NCBI GenBank assembly: GCA_034406715.1
Contig: CP137869.1
Span: 744,001 to 808,000 of the forward strand
Origin: Rhodotorula mucilaginosa
Taxonomy: Eukaryota > Basidiomycota > Microbotryomycetes > Sporidiobolales > Sporidiobolaceae
Length of the DNA stretch: 64,000 bases
Direction of reading: 5' to 3'
Below the pieces are notes generated by a model that worked only from the letters and a program-made list of their open reading frames with translations, made no database searches and was not told the origin of the DNA. Position numbers and translations under genes: made by a program. This document shows positions 7,862 to 19,370 of this stretch, piece after piece (within the stretch, counting starts at the first letter, position 1; each line of letters begins with the position of its first letter).

Positions 7862-10678
7862 TCACTCGATCAGGACTCGCTTCAAGCGCATCCAGCGTTC
7901 TTCGTGGGGCAACCAGAACTGCTCGCTCCACTCTTCTTCCCCTTCGTCAAGCATGAGCTCGGCGCCCTCAACCGAGTCGTCGCCCGCCCCATCCTCTTCA
8001 ACCGAGTCGTCGCCCTGCCAGCCATTGTTGCTCGGCGCAGTCTCGTCCTCCTTGGCAGCCACCGCTACGCCACCAACAGCGCCACCCTCCTGATCCGGGC
8101 TCTCGACGACGCGGCGGCGCTTCAGGTTTCGGGCGAGGTTCTTGTCCGAGTCGGAGTCAGAGGAGTGGGAAAGATCGATGATAACTTTGTCCTTCGGTTT
8201 CACCACCAACTCGGGATTGACGCCCCGGGTTCCTTGCTTCGCACAAGCGGGTGCGTTGTCCAAGCTGCCGGCCGAGGCAAAGGCTTCAAGGATAGACTTC
8301 TGGTCGAAGCGGACACCATTTTCGCCCGCGCAACTTTGCGCCTTGTTCGAGGCGTCCAGCCCAGGGAATGGTGAGAGAAGTGTCGCGTCCTTCTCGGACT
8401 GGTCCCGGCTCTTGGAAACTTCGCGGCGCTCGTGGTATTGAAACGCAAGGCGGAACGCGAAGAACAAGAGCTGCTGCTGACATACGTCGGCAACGCACTT
8501 CATCAAGCGGTCGTACATCGGGATGGTGAGGATCGTCGAGAGATTCATGTCCGGCATGCTCGAGTTGACGGGGATCTTGGGGGTCGAGAATGCCGGCTCC
8601 TCCCCGACCTGGAAGAGAAACGAGTGCAGGATCGCCTGACCGGCCTTGTGCTGCTGAAAGATGTGGCGGTTCAGACTGGCGACCCATTGCCCGGCGTCAA
8701 CGATGCGCAGGGTGTAGAATTTGCCACGGTGGAGCACCGGCACCGCAAAGAAGCCACCTTTTTTGCGGAAGAAGGAGTGAGGCGGGAGGCGGCCGGCGAT
8801 GTCGGTTGTGTTCGGACCCTTGGCAAGCAGGTCGGCGTCGAAGTAGGCAGAGACGATGTACTTGACGTCAATGAATGACATCGAAAAGACCTGCAAGTAG
8901 TACTTGTCTGCAGGCATTCGGTCAGCAAGCTCCCGGAGCCGGCTTGCGTCTGCCGAGGCGCAGGGTGCTCACAATTTGAGGTCGCCAAACAGATCGCCTC
9001 GCAGACGAGTTCGGCGCGCCCGGTGCGGTTGGTACCCTTGATCTCGAGCATGGCATTGTTGATCTCCCACAGCTCGTACTCGCCGTCTCCGCCGACCGGG
9101 CCGTAGCGGCGAATGAGGTAAAACTGCGGCGCTCGAGTTAAGAAGGTCAGTGATGTCGGCGGAGGATGCTCTGCTCTTCAAACGTCAAAAGACGACAAGC
9201 ACTTACCGAAACGGTTTCCGAGGGCCCAAAGACAGCGTGATTGCTGTATGTAATGAGCGGAGGGCCCTTGCTGTAGAGGGACCTGGCAACTACGCCCTCA
9301 AAGTCACCACTGACGCAGTGCGTCTCGACTGGCGAGCGAATCCACTTGCAGAAGGAGGAACTGAGCTTTTCGAGGCTCGCGTGCAAGTCTTCGATGTCAG
9401 CTTTGTAGAGTTGCTGCAAGAAGGGAAGCTCGGGCAGTCCAACCTGAAGGCCGCTCTTCGACTCTGCCGGTTGCGGCCGTTTTGCTCCGTCACCAACTTT
9501 ACCGGCGCTTGGTCGGAGGACTTGCTTGCCCGTAAGGAAGGCCAGCTCAGTTTGGGACTTTGGAATGGGTGTTGGGTCGAGACGGTTGAAAAGCGCCGCC
9601 AGCGACAGATCCGGAGGCAAGTACTGCAAGCCGGTGCGTCCCCTCAGTACCCGGTCGACGGACAGATGCACGGCCGCCGTATCCTGACGCCGAGCTCACC
9701 ATGTTTGCCTTGTTGCCGAGGAGACGCTGCACCCACGTGAAAGCGACCGCGAGCGAGTTGACCACGGGCATGCCGGGCTGGCTCGAGTACGGGAGGGTGC
9801 TCTGCGCCTCGAGGAAATGGAGGAATCGTTCGACTCAAGTGCGGAGGTCGTCGTGGCAGTAGACGGTGTCGAGCAGGAGGACAAGTTCGGCGCGACGCAT
9901 CTGCGGGCGGGATGGACGAGTCATTTCAGTCAACAGGCTCTCTCACCTTGATCTGCCCGGAACATTGAACATATGCCGAGGTGCTTCGGATTCTGTTTCA
10001 TCATCCTTAAAACGTCCTTGAAGATGGTGGAGGCGGCCGTACAGAGGACATCTTATTGACCTTCATCGGCGCTCTCGGCGAGATCGAGCAGCGCGAAGCC
10101 TTTGGCAACAAACATCCGCTCCTTCAGGGGGTGGTCCATCCTGATCATCGATACCAGCTGTGCGCTTGACAGGTCAGGGACTGGCTATTGTGGTGGGGGC
10201 AGACGTTGGTCAAAAACTCACGTCCCAATGTGGGTCAAAGTCAATATTTGCCGAGTGAGCGTCGAGATCCTGCTTGAAAGTCGCCTTGAGGCGTTCGAGC
10301 TTTGCAACACGCTCGGCCGCGTTGCCCTTGCCATGCAAAGCTTTTGTAACCGGTACGACAAACGGGTGCTCATCGAGAAGCGCGTCTTGTGCTGCAGTCA
10401 AAACCGCGACCGGGCCTGTGCATCGGAGTACGCCCGTAAGACACGTCCTGGAGGGATTGAAACGGCAGCTCCTTACCTGCTGCGGTTGCTGTAGCCAAAA
10501 CTGCACCAGATCTTCCCGCGTCCGAGGTTGCTGCGCGCAGTTGACTACCGCCGGAGGTCAATGGAGTTGCCGCGGGCGGTGTCGACGCCGACGCTTGAGC
10601 GCGCAGTCTGGCGGCCGCAAAGACGTCTCTCGAGTTGGTTTGAGGACCGCGTGTCCTACCCAGCTTATTAGGAGCCAT
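7862..10678 (-). pseudogene. Family B gene, unknown function, possibly inactivated
   Basis: Not recognised. Start ATG at 10678 (MAPNKLGRTRG); about eight exons joined by good introns. Readable parts in order: HPFVVPVTKALHGKG, PGMPVVNSLAVAFTWVQRLL, LQYLPPDLSLAALFNRL, LITYSNHAVFGPSETVS, YELWEINNAMLEIKGTNRTG, YYLQVFSMSFIDVKYIVSAY and an acidic tail ending ERWMRLKRVLIE. Near 8148-8193 it has KVIIDLSHSSDSDSD, which fits a SUMO-interaction motif (hydrophobic core followed by Ser/Asp). Two in-frame stops stand in the middle exons: TGA at 9835-9837, where the partial copy near 12.7 kb has AGA (Arg), and TAA at 10053-10055, which could instead be intronic. The last exon is open for about 350 codons. 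It may be a recent pseudogene or an alternatively spliced gene. It starts divergently from family C, about 155 bases apart. Confidence 0.55.
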
Positions 10679-10694
10679 GCGTGGACGTGTTGCA

Positions 10695-11010
10695 GTGATC
10701 AAAGCGGCGGGTGTGGTGGTTGAGGAGGGACGCGCGCGCCTCGCCTCTCTTTCACTCTTACTCTTCACTCGCCCTCCCAACCCGCCTCAGAGCTGCTTCG
10801 GAGGTGTCAGTACGCCACTCAGACACTCAAAAAATGACGATCAACCCCCTCACCGCCGCTCAAGAGGCTGTCCTTGACGGCGCTCCGGTTCCCGCTTCTC
10901 AGCGTCATCTGGCGATCTACCGTGCTCTCTCGACTGACTTTGTCTATTTCCCGACCTTGCGTACGTAGGCAGTTGTGTTCCCTGTCACCTCCGACAAGCT
11001 CAAGATGCAC
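10695..11010 (+). repeat. Segmental duplication, copy 2 of the family C promoter and head
   Basis: Partner of 6811-7134. The shared stretch starts GATCAAAGCGGCGGG and runs through promoter, start codon, first exon and the first intron's start (GTAGGCAGTTGTG). Here the gene continues normally beyond the shared block. Confidence 0.85.
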
Positions 11011-12231
11011 ACGCTCCTCGGGCGGGGCCTTTCAACTCACCAGACTGCGCACTGACCCGGGTCTTTCAACATTGCTTGCCCAACCTTGTCCTTCAGATAC
11101 TCAATTAATCACTACATGGGACCGATCATGAACAGTCTCTTCCCTCAAGCGTACACGGACCTCTTTGCCGAAACCCATGCCAATGTTTGCAGCTCGACCG
11201 GCGCGACGGTCCAGTCTTTCAGCGGCGGGCTCAGTGGCCATGGGTTCTTGAAGAACGTACTCGAGCACTACATCAAGAACCAAGCTTGGGGACCCAACGG
11301 ACCGCAGTCCTACGAGGACCTGTGCCACGAGTCGCAGCAGTGGAACATGTCTGCGGGCCAGGACCACGAGGGGAAGATCAACCTGAGGTGGATCAACGAC
11401 ACGGCGCCCCTTCGCCCAATCCCCGCGAAGCCAACGGTCGCTTCGACTCTCATCCTCGAAACGGCGTTCCCGACGCTCGCCCTCACCTCTGTCAAGGAGG
11501 GCAAGAAACTTGTTGACAAGCAGCTCGGCTGGATCGACGTGAGTCTTTGCAAGGATCACCAGGGTCTCAGACGAGCAGTCTGGCCGACACATCTACTGCT
11601 ACAGCACGTTTTTGACCCTCCTCAAGGCGTCCTCGCTGCTCAAGTTTGCCGATGCCGGCCCGGATGAGATGGGCACGAAGATCGGGATGGTCGCCCCGAA
11701 GGCGCGCGCCACGGTCACATCTTTCACTGTGAGCTCACAGCAGCCTCGAGCTTCCGGCGAGTACGCGGCTGACCTTTTCTGGCTGACATATCAACAGTAC
11801 AAGCTGATGAAGCACGACTCGGAGACATACCTGTGCCGCCGCCAGCTGGTGAACGTCATCGACGCAAACGACAAGCTGATCAAAGTCTTGTAGGACAACA
11901 TCCAGTGGATTATTGAGCTGGAGCAGTACGAGCTCGCGCTTGACAAGGTTTCTTCGAGCGGAAAACACTTCAAGAAACCGCGCATGCTCGGCATCCCCTT
12001 GCCCAGACGCTTCCCGCTCACCCTCGCGCAACTTGGCAAGCTCCTTGACACCTGCCTCAAAAAGGCATACAGAAACTTTGGATGGAGGCCAGTGACAACG
12101 AGGAAGAGACAACTGCAACCTTCGAAATCCTGACCAAGAAGAAGTTCAACCTCGACAAGCACTTTGCGTTGCAATTGGACTCCCAAGCTGAGTTTGTCCT
12201 ATCTCTCTCCACTTATGTATTAGATCACTGA
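10834..12231 (+). CDS. Family C gene, unknown function, one in-frame stop
   Basis: Not recognised. ATG 10834 opens NPLTAAQEAVLDGAPVPAS; exon 1 ends AC|GTAGGC near 10966 and joins an exon reading YSINHYMGPIMNSLFPQAYT, with VLEHYIKNQAWGPNGPQSYE, PTVASTLILETAFPTLALTS and, in the next exon, LLKASSLLKFADAGPDEMG. A later exon gives KHDSETYLCRRQLVNVIDAN. A TAG stands in frame at 11891-11893, followed by further coding-like sequence (NIQWIIELEQYELALDK). A last exon beginning near 12076 reads MEASDNEEETTATFEILTKK and stops at 12229-12231. It is soluble with no signal peptide. Either the TAG ends the protein early or an intron I could not place removes it. The head is duplicated at 6951. Confidence 0.5.
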
Positions 12232-12790
12232 CTCAGTACTCGACCTGACCCCGCACGCCCCTACTGGCAGGAGTTTCCCCCCTTTGCACGTACTGTTCGC
12301 GCTGAAGTTCTGAACCCTCAAATTGAGCGACCAGGTCGAGTTTTTCTTGTGGACGGAGCTCTGCAAAGTTGCCAAGGTCGCTGTCAAGAAGAAAGTGGAG
12401 AGAGTCACATCCGAGCATATTCTGGGAGGGCAGCAGCTGACTAGAATGCTGGCCAAATCTAAGAGCGCTGCCAGCGACAGCTCCGGAGGCGAGTACCGCA
12501 AACCGGAGTGTCCCTCTCAGTATACGGTTGAAGATGGACAGATATGCGTTTGCCGTATCCCGACACCAAGCTTACCATTTTTGCCTTGCTGCCGAGGAGA
12601 TATTGCACCCAGGTGAAAGCGATGGCGAGCGAATTGATGACGGGCATGCCAGCCTGACTCACGAACGGAGTGTGCTCTGCGCCTCGAGGAAGTGGAGGAA
12701 ACACTCAATTCTGGTGCGGAGGTTGTTGTTGCAGTAGATTGTGTCAAGCAGGATGACTGGATTCGGCACGGGGCATCTGCGAGCGAGACA
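12220..12790 (-). pseudogene. Family B fragment, second copy
   Basis: Reading the minus strand, the frame gives FLHFLEAQSTPFVSQAGMPV and INSLAIAFTWVQYLLGSK, then after an intron LRYSPPELSLAALLD, matching two adjacent exons of the family B gene (9.5-9.9 kb). Beyond that the frame decays, and the remaining exons on both sides are missing. It retains Arg where the longer copy has TGA. Its right edge adjoins the third RMP1 tail near 12,800. Confidence 0.7.
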
Positions 12791-12807
12791 GCGAGATGTT
12801 TCAGTCA

Positions 12808-13076
12808 AGAAGGCCTGGGACGCCATCGATCAAATGCTCGTCATCCCTCGCAGCGTCACTCTGTTGGAGAATCCTGCTGGCGCTCCAACCGTCAAGGAGC
12901 GCGTCCGATCCGGTCTCTCCAATGCAGATTCAAAGCAGATTCCTCCTGGTTCAGCCTCTCACACCGGCTCGGAGGAGCCTGAGCCTCGGACAGCCTCGGA
13001 CGAGGCTCTCGTCGTCGAGAAGAAGAAGAAAAAGTTCAAGAAAGACGGTGACAAGATTGACAACATCTTTGGTTGA
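12808..13076 (+). pseudogene. RMP1 C-terminal tail, duplicated copy 3
   Basis: The frame includes GAPTVKERVRSGLSNADSK, PEPRTASDEALVVEKKKKK and ends FKKDGDKIDNIFG with TGA at 13074-13076. It matches the RMP1 tail at 1290-1515, and the similarity continues about 270 bases past the stop (to about 13345), matching 1516-1812. The Rmp1 signature exon is absent. Confidence 0.75.
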
Positions 13077-13539
13077 CAGAGTAGCGTGTGAGTCTCGCCG
13101 GCTTTCCCGATTTGACTGGCGGGCAGCGGTATTCACTTGCTCGCCTGTTCCAATCAGCCTGTGTTGACTCACATCTATTTATGTTCAGTCTCGATGCGGC
13201 GCGTCCGACGCAGCCCGAGAGCACGTCCGGCGGGCAGCGTGAACGGAGGCTGGGAGGAGAGTACGGCGTGCAATCATTACAGCAGCAGTCGCGTTCACGG
13301 ATAGCGTAACATGTGCAAATGTGCTGAGCTCCCCAAGTGCGCGGGAGGCGGGCCATGCTCTTGTTTGGTGCTGGTGCGCAGACGCGTCGACGTCGGGCCG
13401 CGAAACGCGAACTCGTCTTTCTCTCTCTCTTTCCCCTCACTCGCACCCTCTCACACCCTCGCGCGACTTGTTGTCGTGTACAGAAAGCGTGTCACAGTAC
13501 TCACACACCCTAGTCACACCCTCACTGTCCCTCCAAGTC
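13077..13539. other. intergenic: duplicated RMP1 3' flank then H2A promoter
   Basis: To about 13345 this is the duplicated 3' flank of RMP1. After that comes a pyrimidine-rich stretch (CTCTCTCTCTTTCCCCTCAC) leading to the H2A start codon. No TATA-like box was seen in the usual place. Confidence 0.6.
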
Positions 13540-14217
<678 letters not shown>

Positions 14218-15079
14218 ACGAGCCGACGACGCCGGTGTCGTCGGTTGTGCTTGCGCTTGATGTGGTAGTGACCGTGACGGGCTCATGTGTCGGTGGAGCT
14301 TCGTCGCAGGGCGGACGAGGGCGGCAGCGGGGGTTTCGTTGGTGGTCGCGAGAGAGCGGTTGATCGCGTAGCTTGTTGTGCATTTTGTTTCCAGCTTGAC
14401 GTCTCTCGACCAATTTGGTGAGCACGGTGATCCTGGAAGCTCCGAACCTACAACACGCTCGCCTGCGGGAAGAAGAAGTCATACAGCCTGCAATCGTGCG
14501 AGCTGCGGGATACGCCCCGAGCAAGAGCTGATATCGCCCTGAGTCGCAGAGGGAGCCTCGCTTAGTCTCGGACCGGAAGGCGCGTACTTGACTGGATGGA
14601 GCCACACCCTTTTTGTGCGCACGCAGCGTAGTACATGCCCGACGATGCGCTTGTAAGCTATGAGTTGGCCTTCTCGAACGAGAAGCGCGTCAGCTCGCCG
14701 ACAAAGCACTCGCGGCGTCAGCGCCAACACAGCTCCGTATATTCCGTACGCTGCTTGATTTGAGCCCGCCATGTAGCCCCGCGCAGAGAAAGGAACGGCG
14801 AAAGGAGGCAAGAGTTGTACTGCTTTGGACATTGCATCCTTCGATTCTTCATCAAATTTCTTCTCACCGCATGGGTGAGGTGATTCAAGCACAGGATAAG
14901 ACCAACAAGAGAGACGTATGACACGGGAAGAACAATCGGAAGTGCAAAGAGAACCGAAATCGCGGCGGAAAGCGGGGACGAGGTCGATTGGCGCAGAGAC
15001 GGTCAAAGGCGGAACGACGGTGATGCCTCTATAGCGCCAGAGAGAGACGCTCTGGCGAGGCTGTCGCAGGGATGGCCGC
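14218..15079. other. intergenic between convergent H2A-1 and ALDH
   Basis: 860 bases lie between two converging genes. An open stretch on the minus strand (about 14479-15080 and into ALDH) has composition and residues with no family likeness, and continues out of frame into the ALDH last exon, so I do not call it a gene. No RNA gene was recognised. Confidence 0.5.
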
Positions 15080-17241
15080 TTAGAGAGGGTTCGGCTGGGT
15101 GAGGTTGACGTGGATCGACTTGACCGCGGTGTCTGTTGGGCTCGGAACGAGTCAGTCTGTGTGCACAACATGTCGACGAGCCGTGAAGCGCTTGCAATTT
15201 TTGAGCGCGGCCTCTCCGAGTTCGCGACCAATACCGGACTGCTTGTAGCTGCGGAGGCGAAGAAGGAAGTAGGTGAGCAAGCGAAAGAAAGCGTTTGGAA
15301 GCGGAACGGCGGCTTACCCGCCAAACGGCACGCTCGAGTTGAGCTGATTGTAGCCTGCGTACGGATGAGAATATGTCAGAGGATATGCAGGCATCAGCTG
15401 AGCTGCGGAACGCACAGTTGATCCAAACGGTGCCAGCGTGAAGCTTCTTCGCGGTGGAAAGCGCGTGAGAGATGTCGCGCGAGAAGACGGCCGCGGCCAG
15501 ACCGTAGAAGGTGTCGTTGGCCTTGTGGATGATGTCGTTGTCGTCCTTGAAAGTCTGAACGACGACAACGGGTCCGAAAATTTCTGGAAACCGCGAAAAA
15601 AGTCAGAACAGCTCGCGCCCATCTCTAAACGGTCTCCTCACCTTCTTTGGCGATGCGCATTTCCGGCTTCACATCGATAAATACGGTCGGTTGCACAAAA
15701 TACCCCTCAGTGCCATGCCTCTCGCCTCCGAGGTGAACGGTCGCGCCCTCGTCCTTTCCGGACTTGATGTGCGCGGTGATGCGGTCGAACTGGAGCTGGG
15801 ACGTCGCGGGGCCGACAAACGCGTCCGGCTGGAACGGCTGGGCGACCTTCATAGACTTGACCTTCTCCGTAAGCTTCTCGAGGAACTTTTCGTAAATCGA
15901 CTCCTGGACAAAGATGCGCGAACCGGCGCAGCAGCATTGTCTGTCGGCGAAAAAAGAGTCAGCTTGAGTTTTCATATCACGTCAGTATAGAATATGAATG
16001 TAAGGCGTACCCGGCGTTGAAGTATAGACCGAAAGCAGCCCAAGAAACGGCCTGCTCAAGGTCGGCGTCCCTGAAAAACGGCGAGTCATGTCAGATTCGC
16101 GGCTCGGACAGATACCATACGAGTAGCCCAAACGCACTCAAAGATGATGTTGGGACTCTTGCCACCGAGCTCGAGCGTGACGGGCTTGAGGTTCGACTTG
16201 GCAGCGGCCTGCATGATGGTGCGGCCGACGGCGGTCGATCCCGTGAACGCGACCTTGAGAATCTTCATATGCGAGGAGATGGCAGCGCCGACAACGTTGC
16301 CGTAGCCGGTGACGACGTTGACGACACCGGGCGGGAAGACCTTGGCAATGAGCTGAGTGGCGTAAAAGGCGGAGAGCGGCGTCGTCTCGGCGATCTTGAT
16401 GACGATCGTGTTGCCGCACGCGAGAGCGGGACCGAGCTTCCAGGCAAACATGAGGATGGGGAAGTTCCAGGGGATGATCTGGCCGACGACACCGATCGGC
16501 TCGTGGCGCTCAAAGGCCATCTTGGTCTCGTCAACTTCGATCATCTTGCCGTGGTCCTTGTCGGCCCAGCCACCGTAGTAGCGGAGGCAGCCGGCAGCCT
16601 CCATGACGTCGAAGCCCTTGGCGATGTTGAAAGCCTTGCCGTTGTCCTGAAAAAGTCGGGAAAGGTGCCGCCGAGTCAGCGAGGCTGTTCTGATTTGCAT
16701 GCGCTCAAGAGCCAAGCGTGCCACGTCGGCGGCACGGGGCGTCGCTAGCAATGCATCAAGGCGTCACCGCTGGGAAAACTTACCATGGCTTCGATCGAGG
16801 CGAGCGTGTCGACGTGCTCCTCGAAGAGGTCGGCGAGCTTCATGAGCATGCGACCGCGGTCGCGGCCCGAGCAGTGCTCTCCCCAGACGGTGTCGTACGC
16901 CTTCTGCGCAGCTTCGACAGCGCGGTCGACATCCTCCGGCTGACCGGCGGGGACGTGGGCGATAACCTTGTCGTTTGCGGGCGAACGGACTTCGATCGTC
17001 TCGCCGTTGGCGGCCGGCGAGTACTCGTTGTTGATGAAGAGTCCGACGGGGAACTCGACCTTGTCAACAACGTGACCCTCGGGGAACGTGAGCGAGGCGG
17101 TGAGATTGTTCTGCATCGACGGAAGAAGGCCACGAGGTCAGCCCTGCTCTCGGAATCGACGACGAGGCCGTCTTTCGTTGGCACCGTTTGCCCCGACAAC
17201 TGCCTGGATAGTCTTCTCCAAGTCTGATGACTCACCGACAT
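15080..17241 (-). CDS. Aldehyde dehydrogenase (NAD(P)+), ALDH superfamily
   Basis: It oxidises aldehydes to acids, for example acetaldehyde to acetate (family knowledge; substrate not provable here). The first exon is only ATGTCG (17241-17236), followed by an intron of about 120 bases; the protein then starts [20 protein letters not shown]. In order: the substrate/NAD region [20 protein letters not shown], the Rossmann motif FTGSTAVGR, the general-base Glu in [15 protein letters not shown], the catalytic Cys in [12 protein letters not shown], and EIFGPVV just after the exon ending MRIAKE. The last exon reads [16 protein letters not shown] before the stop at 15080-15082. About 500 residues and several introns, the usual length. 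No mitochondrial presequence is visible, so it is probably cytosolic. Confidence 0.93.
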
Positions 17242-18242
17242 GGTTATGCTGTTGTGACGAGGCGAGAGGCAAGCGTCAAAGTAAGTTGGCGTGGGGAAGC
17301 ACGGACGGCAAAGGGAGCGGTAGGAGCGCGTGTGAAGGGGTACCCGAGTCAGTTCTCTGAGCACATCAGCGCAATGCCAGTCAATGGACACACACTATGG
17401 GTTTGCAGGCAGAAGCGCTTGCAAGTGTAGAGGGGAGGAGAAGGGCTCACGCGGGGGCGTGCCGACTCGTGGTGGGGCAGATTCGGAGTGTGGAGACAAA
17501 CGCGGCGGCTCGCTTCCGATGTCCGAAATTTTCAAGCTCGAAGATCTCGTGCACGACGTGGTCCAGAGGCGAGGCCCAGCGGTCCATTCTCGCCCCTTTA
17601 CCCCTTCGCCATAATCAGAGCACCTTGTCCCGCGCTTCGGTGCAATAGTGTCCCGCTTTGTCTGGCCTTCTGGGCACTTCCCTCCTGCTCCTCCCGAACG
17701 CCCTCTGCTCATCGACTTGCGACGGTCCGATCCCCGCCTCTTCGATACGCTCTATCGGAACCTTGGCGGAGAGAGCTGCGAGATCAAGTACTGTATATGT
17801 ACACATTCGCTATATGTACTTCTACGCTCAGTCGCATGCCCGCTCAATTATTGTTGCCGCCACGAGTGGCAAATCCCCCGAGTCCGTGCGCTCTGTGGCG
17901 CAGACTGGCTTCTTCCGACCAAAGTGCCGCTCTCTGTCTGTCAACCATATAAAACCCGACTTGCTTCATCTGTGCTGCGCGGTCGAGGCGCTCAGCATTC
18001 CTGCGGGACGACCGGTGTCTTTGGATATTTCCTCGCCGCCGCCAGGACCTTCGTGACGCTCACTTACCCTCGGACTGCAGACTGCTGTGGCGTTCACGCG
18101 AACAAGCTCTTTTTGCAACAAGCGACAAAATGGGTACTACGGGAGGACACGGCAACAAGCGACAGAAGGGTGGGACAGCTAAAACCACCTCGAAAAGCGG
18201 GACAAGCAAGCAAGGGGACGCAACGAGCGTCGCAGGGACCGA
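17242..18242. other. long intergenic region: ALDH promoter and H2A-2 3' flank
   Basis: 1 kb with no conserved gene. Long open frames on the plus strand have no family likeness. A TATAAAA at 17948-17954 points rightwards and is followed at 18130 by an ATG (AAAATGGG context) opening 92 codons antisense to the H2A-2 3' exons; see findings. AT-rich stretches occur near 17790-17870 (TGTATATGTACACATTCGC). Confidence 0.5.
17948..17954 (+). promoter_or_regulatory. TATA-like box
   Basis: TATAAAA in otherwise GC-rich DNA, about 180 bases before a plus-strand ATG at 18130. No plus-strand gene is established there, so its role is open. Confidence 0.35.
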
Positions 18243-18922
18243 TCACATCTCGCTGCTCGACTGCTTCTTCTTCTCGGCCTTCTTGGGGAGCAGCTCGAGA
18301 TGGATATTGGGCAAAACGCCCCCTGGATACACACGCGACGGTCAGTTGCGCTCTCCGCCCACCGGCAACGTTCACTGGCAGCAAGAGACTTGCCTTGCGA
18401 GATGGTGACTGTGGCGGTGTATCGTCACAAGAGGCCGTCAGCTCCCTTGCTTGCGGGGGGAGTGGAAGCGAGTCAACTCACCCGAGGACAAGAGCCTGTC
18501 GAGCTCCTCGTCGTTGCGGATCGCGAGCTGCAGGTGACGAGGACTGATGCGGGTCTTCTTGTTGTCGCGCGCGGCGTTACCAGCGAGCTCGAGAATCTCG
18601 GCGGCGAGGTACTCGAGGACGGCAGCGAGGTAGACTGTTTCCAGCAGGACCGGGGACGAGGTCAGGCTCGAGTCCGCGAAAGCTCGGGTCGTGTTCAGCA
18701 CGCACCCGGAGCGCCAGCACCGATACGACTAGCGTAGCGACCCTTGCGCAAGTGACGGTCGATGCGACCGACCGGGAACTGCAGACCAGCCTTGGCTGTG
18801 GGGGGAGAGGCGAACTCGGTTCAGCTTCTGCGGCACTTGGGGCACGCACGCCTGTCTTACTTACAGGAGCGCGAGTGCTGCCCAGTACCGGCGGAGGAAC
18901 CGGCTTTGCCCTTGCCACTCAT
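18243..18922 (-). CDS. Histone H2A (H2A-2)
   Basis: A second H2A gene of five exons. It starts [14 protein letters not shown] (18922), then [58 protein letters not shown], a tiny exon VTISQ, and [20 protein letters not shown] ending QSSSEM at the stop, 18243-18245. The fold is canonical, with Asp replacing the usual His in RI(D)RHL. The end is SSSEM rather than the SQE(L/Y) seen in many fungal H2As. It lies 4 kb from H2A-1 in opposite orientation and starts divergently from the deubiquitinase gene. Intron positions partly match those of H2A-1, so the two are old duplicates. Confidence 0.94.
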
Positions 18923-19370
18923 GTTTGCTTGCTTGCTTGCGGGAACAGTTGGCGGCGGCTGCGAGCTGACGTCGCATGACGCGAGGGTCGGTCAGCCTCG
19001 GTAGCCCCCCGAAGCGGTCGGGACAGGTCCTAGTCACACGGACTCGAGCCACTGACAGTACTGGGACTTACCTCGAGATGTCTCGAGTCTTTCCGAGGGA
19101 CTCGCGAGGGAGCAGTGAGTGGGAAGAAGGAGGAAGGCGGCGAAGCGACCGCGCGCTCACACCGTCGCAGCCATGGCGCTCGCGAGCTCGCACCGCACCG
19201 GGTGCGCTTTGAGCGGCCGCCTGTACAGCTGATATCAGGCGCTTGAGTAGTCTTCTACCGCTTCTAGACCCGTCGACAGTCCTGGAGTGTGTAGGGACAG
19301 GAGTGCACGTCCCTCGTCTCGTCATCCGCGGACAATCCGAGCCTTGCAATCGCGCAATCCCCTCCTTGAG
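18923..19370. other. divergent promoter region of H2A-2 and the deubiquitinase
   Basis: About 450 bases between two start codons pointing apart. No histone-specific motif or TATA box was recognised. A repeated GCTTGCTTGC sits just in front of the H2A-2 ATG. Confidence 0.5.

Noticed and set aside
14479-15324. Long minus-strand open frame of about 280 codons next to ALDH
   Set aside because: It overlaps the last ALDH exons in a different frame, has no family likeness and shows Ser/Arg-rich composition typical of out-of-frame GC-rich DNA.
17648-18547. 299-codon plus-strand open frame between ALDH and H2A-2
   Set aside because: No family likeness, composition changes abruptly along its length, and its second half is antisense to H2A-2 exons.
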